64,000 nt of DNA from an uncultured Sterolibacteriaceae bacterium. Its GTDB lineage: Bacteria; Pseudomonadota; Gammaproteobacteria; Burkholderiales; Rhodocyclaceae. The stretch spans positions 248,001 through 312,000 of the forward strand of contig CALARK010000020.1 of assembly GCA_937888595.1 (NCBI GenBank), read 5' to 3'. This document shows positions 60,511 through 64,000 of this stretch, one piece after another. The notes beneath the pieces are model-generated. The model saw only the letters and a list, made by a program, of their open reading frames with translations. It made no database searches and was not told the DNA's origin. Numbering within the stretch: the first letter of the stretch is position 1; every line of letters starts with the position of its first letter. The translations under genes and the position numbers were made by a program.

Positions 60511-61800
60511 TCAGCGCGATTTCATTTCCGGCACACTGCGCGGGGCAGCGCCTGTGTAGAGCTGGCGCGGCCGGCCGATCTTCTGCTCGGGATCGCCGAT
60601 CATCTCGTGCCACTGTGCAATCCAGCCGATGGTGCGGGCCATGGCGAAGATGCCGGTGAAGAGCTTGGTCGGAATGCCGAGGGCGCGCTGCACGATGCCG
60701 GAGTAGAAGTCGACGTTCGGGTAGAGCTTCTTCTCGATGAAGTATTCGTCTTCCAGCGCGATGCGCTCGAGTTCCAGCGCGAGCTTGAACAGCGGGTCGT
60801 CGTGAAGGCCGAGTTCGTTGAGCACCTCGTGGCAGGTCTCGCGCATCAGCTTGGCGCGCGGGTCGAAGTTCTTGTAGACGCGGTGGCCGAAGCCCATCAG
60901 GCGGAACGGATCATTCTTGTCCTTGGCGCGCTTGATGAACTCGGGCACGCGCGAGACGTCGCCGATTTCTTCCAGCATCTGCAGGCAGGCTTCGTTGGCG
61001 CCACCGTGGGCCGGGCCCCACAGGCAGGCGATGCCGGCGGCGATGCAGGCGAAGGGATTGGCGCCGGAGGAACCGGACAGGCGCACCGTCGAGGTCGAGG
61101 CGTTTTGCTCGTGGTCGGCGTGCAGGATCAGGATGCGGTCGAGCGCCTTCGACAGCACGGGGTTCGGCTTGAACTCCTCGCAGGGCGTGCCGAACATCTG
61201 GTAAAGGAAGTTCGTCGCGTAGTCGTACTCGTTCTTCGGGTACATGAACGGCAGGCCGTTGTTGTAGCGGTAGGCCATGGCGACGATGGTCGGCATCTTG
61301 GCGATCAGGCGGATCGCGGCGACCATGCGGTGCTCGGGATTGTTGATGTCGAGCGAATCGTGATAGAAGGCGGACAGGCCTCCGACCACGCCGACCAGCA
61401 CCGCCATCGGGTGCGCGTCGCGGCGGAAACCGTTGTAGAAGCGGGTCAGCTGGTCGTGCACCATGGTGTGCTTGCGCACGCGGGCATTCCAGTCGTCGTA
61501 CTCGGTCTGGTTCGGCAGCTCGCCGTTCTTGAGCAGGTAGCAGACTTCCATGAAGTCGCACTGCTCGGCCAGCTGCTCGATCGGGTAGCCGCGATAGAGG
61601 AGTTCGCCCTTGTCGCCATCGATGTAGGTGATCGAGGATTTGCATGCGGCCGTGGACATGAACCCCGGATCGTAGGTAAAGGCGCCGGTCTGGCCATACA
61701 GCTTGGTAATGTCGATCACGTCCGGGCCAATGCTGCCGGAATAGACCGGAAACTCGGTGGTCTTGCCGTTGAAGTTCAAGGTGGCGGTTTTTTGTGACAT
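60511..61800 (-). CDS. gltA: Citrate synthase (type II, GltA)
   Basis: A 429-residue citrate synthase that condenses oxaloacetate and acetyl-CoA. It belongs to the large, NADH-sensitive type II group: N-terminal beta-domain (about 1-50) before the catalytic core. Active site histidines appear in HADHEQNASTSTVR and GFGHRVYKNFDPRAK, with the catalytic Asp further on (VDFYSGIVQ region). It starts at ATG 61800 and lies 25 bases after sdhE in the TCA operon. Confidence 0.97.
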   Translation of the reverse strand: MSQKTATLNFNGKTTEFPVYSGSIGPDVIDITKLYGQTGAFTYDPGFMSTAACKSSITYIDGDKGELLYRGYPIEQLAEQCDFMEVCYLLKNGELPNQTEYDDWNARVRKHTMVHDQLTRFYNGFRRDAHPMAVLVGVVGGLSAFYHDSLDINNPEHRMVAAIRLIAKMPTIVAMAYRYNNGLPFMYPKNEYDYATNFLYQMFGTPCEEFKPNPVLSKALDRILILHADHEQNASTSTVRLSGSSGANPFACIAAGIACLWGPAHGGANEACLQMLEEIGDVSRVPEFIKRAKDKNDPFRLMGFGHRVYKNFDPRAKLMRETCHEVLNELGLHDDPLFKLALELERIALEDEYFIEKKLYPNVDFYSGIVQRALGIPTKLFTGIFAMARTIGWIAQWHEMIGDPEQKIGRPRQLYTGAAPRSVPEMKSR

Positions 61801-61825
61801 AACAGTCCCCTGTCGTTGATGCGGT

Positions 61826-62086
61826 CTATTGGACAGCCGGCTGCCGCAACAGCTCGACCAGTTGTTGCACTTCCGGATCGGCGCTGCGCTGCCGTCCGCT
61901 CAGCAGTTCCCACAAATCGTGGTCTTCCATGGCCAGCAGGCGCTCGAGTCGCTCGGCCAGCCTCTCCTCCAGAACCTCCGGCTGTGTCTGCCAGAAGCGT
62001 TGTAATACCAGGTCGTTCTCCAGCAGCGCCCGCCGGCTGTGCCAGCGAAGCTTCTCGGTGCGGATGCGCTGCGGTTCTTTCGTCAC
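61826..62086 (-). CDS. sdhE: Succinate dehydrogenase flavinylation factor SdhE
   Basis: An 86-residue SdhE (YgfY/Sdh5), which helps attach FAD covalently to SdhA. The helical bundle and RRALLENDLVLQRFW match the family. The universally quoted RGxxE motif reads RALLE here: the glycine is replaced by alanine (codon GCG). The gene starts at GTG 62086 directly after the sdhB stop (TAG|GTG), and gltA follows. Whether the glycine change affects activity is not known from sequence. Confidence 0.92.
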   Translation of the reverse strand: MTKEPQRIRTEKLRWHSRRALLENDLVLQRFWQTQPEVLEERLAERLERLLAMEDHDLWELLSGRQRSADPEVQQLVELLRQPAVQ

Positions 62087-62803
62087 CTAGATGGCCCTCT
62101 TCACCATCATGTCCTTGATCTTGCCGATCGCCTTGGTGGGGTTGAGGCCCTTCGGGCAAACATCGACGCAATTCATGATGGTGTGGCAACGGAACAGGCG
62201 ATAGGGATCCTCGAGGTTGTCGAGACGCTCGTTGGTGGCCTGGTCGCGCGTGTCTGCGATGAAGCGGTAGGCCGCAAGCAGGCCGGCCGGGCCGACGAAC
62301 TTGTCAGGGTTCCACCAGAACGAGGGGCAGGAGGTCGAGCAGCAGGCGCACAGGATGCACTCGTAGAGGCCGTTGAGCTCCTCACGGTCCTCGGGCGACT
62401 GCAGGCGCTCGCGCTCGGGCGGCGGATCGTTGTTGATCAGATAGGGCTTGATCGAGTGATACTGCTTGAAGAATTGCGTCATGTCGACGATCAGGTCGCG
62501 GATGACGGGCAGGCCGGGCAACGGGCGCAGGACGATCGGCTTGCCGTCCGGGAAACTGCTGAGATCGGTCAGGCAGGCCAGGCCGTTGCGGCCGTTGATG
62601 TTCAGCGCATCGGAACCGCAGACGCCTTCGCGGCAGGAGCGGCGGAAGGCGATCGAATCATCGACGGCCTTGAGCTTGACCAGCGCATCGAGCAGCTTGC
62701 GGTCGGTGCTATCCACCTCGACCGCGACATCCTGCATGTAGGGCTTCTGGTCCTGATCCGGATCGTAGCGGTAGATCTTGAACTGGAGGGTTCTCGTAGT
62801 CAT
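62087..62803 (-). CDS. sdhB: Succinate dehydrogenase iron-sulfur subunit
   Basis: A 238-residue SdhB. The N-terminal [2Fe-2S] ligands lie in SCREGVCGSDALNINGRNGL, with the final Cys in ACL. The C-terminal [4Fe-4S] and [3Fe-4S] ligands lie in CILCACCSTSCPSFWW and CHTIMNCVDVCPKGLNPT. It passes electrons from SdhA to the quinone site. I start it at ATG 62803, ten bases after sdhA; a GTG at 62824 would lie inside sdhA. Confidence 0.96.
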   Translation of the reverse strand: MTTRTLQFKIYRYDPDQDQKPYMQDVAVEVDSTDRKLLDALVKLKAVDDSIAFRRSCREGVCGSDALNINGRNGLACLTDLSSFPDGKPIVLRPLPGLPVIRDLIVDMTQFFKQYHSIKPYLINNDPPPERERLQSPEDREELNGLYECILCACCSTSCPSFWWNPDKFVGPAGLLAAYRFIADTRDQATNERLDNLEDPYRLFRCHTIMNCVDVCPKGLNPTKAIGKIKDMMVKRAI

Positions 62804-62813
62804 CGTCGCTCTC

Positions 62814-64000
62814 TCAATAGGCACGCTTCTTCAGCGCGATGGTCTCGACTGTCATGGGCCGCAGGGTCACCGACTTGTAGTCGAGACGATTGCCTTCCTT
62901 GTACCAAAGGGTGTGCTTGAGCCAGTTGGTGTCGTCGCGGCCGTTCGGCATCTCGGGCGTATCCGGCGCATCGTCGCGCACGTGGGCGCCGCGGCTTTCC
63001 TTGCGCGCCTCGGCCGACACCATCGTCGCGACGGCGACCTCGATCAGGTTGTCGAGTTCGAGTGCCTCGATGCGCGCGGTGTTGAACACCTTGGACTTGT
63101 CCTTGATCTCGGTACGCTGCACGTCCTGCTGGACTTCGAGAATCTTCTGCACCCCCTCCTTCAACAGGTCGTTGAAGCGGAACACGCCGGCATGCTTCTG
63201 CATGGTGCGGCGCATGGCCAGCTGCGTCTCGTGAACATTGGCGCCGTCCTTTTGGGTATTCAGGCGGTCGAGACGTGCCAGAGTGCGGTCGAATGCGTCG
63301 GCCGGCAGTTCCTTGTGGGGCTTCGGCTCCTTCTTGAGATTTTCGACGGCCGTCTCGCCGGCCGATTTGCCGAACACCAGCAGGTCGAGCAGCGAGTTGG
63401 TGCCGAGGCGGTTAGCGCCATGCACGGAGGCGCAGGCACATTCGCCGGCGGCATAGAAGCCCGGCACGATCTCGTTCTGGCTGCGCTTGCCCGGGACGAC
63501 GACCTGGCCGTGATAGTTGGTGGGAATGCCGCCCATCTGGTAGTGGCAGGTCGGCACGACAGGGATGGGCTCCTTCAGCGCATCCACGCCGGCGAACTGC
63601 ACGGCGATCTCGTGGATGCCCGGCAGCCGCTTCATGATGGTTTCAGGCGGCAGGTGCGTGATGTCGAGTAGGACGAAGTCCTTGTTTGGTCCGCAACCGC
63701 GCCCTTCGTTGATTTCGGTGACCATGGCACGCGACACGACGTCGCGCGAGGCGAGGTCCTTGGCGTTCGGCGCGTAGCGCTCCATGAAGCGTTCACCGGC
63801 GCTGTTGCGCAGGATGCCGCCTTCGCCGCGCACGCCTTCGGTGATCAGCACCCCTGCACCGGCCACGCCGGTCGGGTGGAACTGCCAGAACTCCATGTCC
63901 TCGAGCGGGATGCCCGCCCGGGCCGCCATGCCGACACCGTCACCGGTATTGATGAAGGCGTTGGTCGAGGAATAGTAGATGCGGCCGGCACCGCCAGTGG
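62814..64000 (-). CDS. sdhA: Succinate dehydrogenase flavoprotein subunit (partial)
   Basis: The C-terminal about 395 residues of SdhA; the N-terminus with the covalent-FAD histidine lies beyond the right edge. Visible blocks: YYSSTNAFINTGDGVGMAAR, FWQFHPTGVAGAGVLITEG, RGEGGILRNSAGERFMERY, the dicarboxylate site HYQMGGIPTNYHGQVV and C-terminal RKESRGAHVRDDAPDTPEMP. SdhA oxidises succinate to fumarate at the inner membrane. It begins the TCA gene run in this window and is followed by sdhB, sdhE, gltA and the sucAB-lpdA genes. The reading frame is open to the edge without breaks. Confidence 0.96.
   Translation of the reverse strand, partial: TGGAGRIYYSSTNAFINTGDGVGMAARAGIPLEDMEFWQFHPTGVAGAGVLITEGVRGEGGILRNSAGERFMERYAPNAKDLASRDVVSRAMVTEINEGRGCGPNKDFVLLDITHLPPETIMKRLPGIHEIAVQFAGVDALKEPIPVVPTCHYQMGGIPTNYHGQVVVPGKRSQNEIVPGFYAAGECACASVHGANRLGTNSLLDLLVFGKSAGETAVENLKKEPKPHKELPADAFDRTLARLDRLNTQKDGANVHETQLAMRRTMQKHAGVFRFNDLLKEGVQKILEVQQDVQRTEIKDKSKVFNTARIEALELDNLIEVAVATMVSAEARKESRGAHVRDDAPDTPEMPNGRDDTNWLKHTLWYKEGNRLDYKSVTLRPMTVETIALKKRAY

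Overview
The window looks like a chromosomal segment of a GC-rich, respiring betaproteobacterium, most likely from the Rhodocyclales (Azoarcus/Thauera/Dechloromonas-like). I infer this from the TCA gene order sdhA-sdhB-sdhE-gltA-sucA-sucB-lpdA followed by zapE, the quinone-linked PyrD, PlsB, the aat-bpt pair, and the paired heavy-metal RND clusters. No stretch longer than about 300 bases lacks a gene, RNA or regulatory element.

Layout. 1-310: C-terminus of a DmeF-like cation diffusion facilitator, then a frameshifted MFS remnant. 323-9676: a copper/silver-type module. A CusRS/CopRS-like two-component system on the minus strand faces a TolC/adaptor/HME-RND efflux operon with two extra periplasmic proteins and a DUF411 protein. 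Two matching CopR-like boxes precede the operon and the DUF411 gene. 9762-10544: a UPF0016 manganese exporter behind a yybP-ykoY riboswitch. 10568-16942: a czcI-czcC-czcB-czcA system. 16972-19411: a low-GC lipoprotein, a MOSC protein and an FAD oxidoreductase. 19503-23917: a five-gene minus-strand operon (pirin, cytochrome b561, two YceI proteins, LigB-type dioxygenase) divergent from a LysR regulator. 24073-28950: small housekeeping and hypothetical genes and tRNA-Val(GAC). 28999-31907: prpE and acuI. 32001-35894: a Fur-boxed ferric iron ABC transporter. 35872-43844: aat, bpt, an ankyrin protein with a Tat flavoprotein, a second DUF411 protein, pyrD and plsB. 43900-49694: a giant exonuclease-RecQ-UvrD fusion behind an HTH-nucleotidyltransferase gene. 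49841-54834: mutS, a CPA2 antiporter and zapE. 54893-64000: the TCA cluster, with sdhA running off the right edge.

The most unusual signal is a dispersed repeat of about 24 bp (core AAAGTCGGCG, tail GACGGCG) found at 12 clear places and one degenerate place in 64 kb. It is both intergenic and inside conserved genes (mutS twice, plsB, sucB, fbpC, RND genes), where it is read in at least four different frames. All six of its frames are free of stop codons. The second is the HTH-nucleotidyltransferase/helicase operon. Its promoter carries one palindromic operator in the -35/-10 spacer and another over the predicted start codon, and the -10 spacing predicts a leaderless mRNA.

Metal handling dominates the left half: Cu/Ag-type and Co/Zn/Cd-type RND efflux, Mn export, and Fe import further right. 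Central carbon metabolism dominates the right edge.
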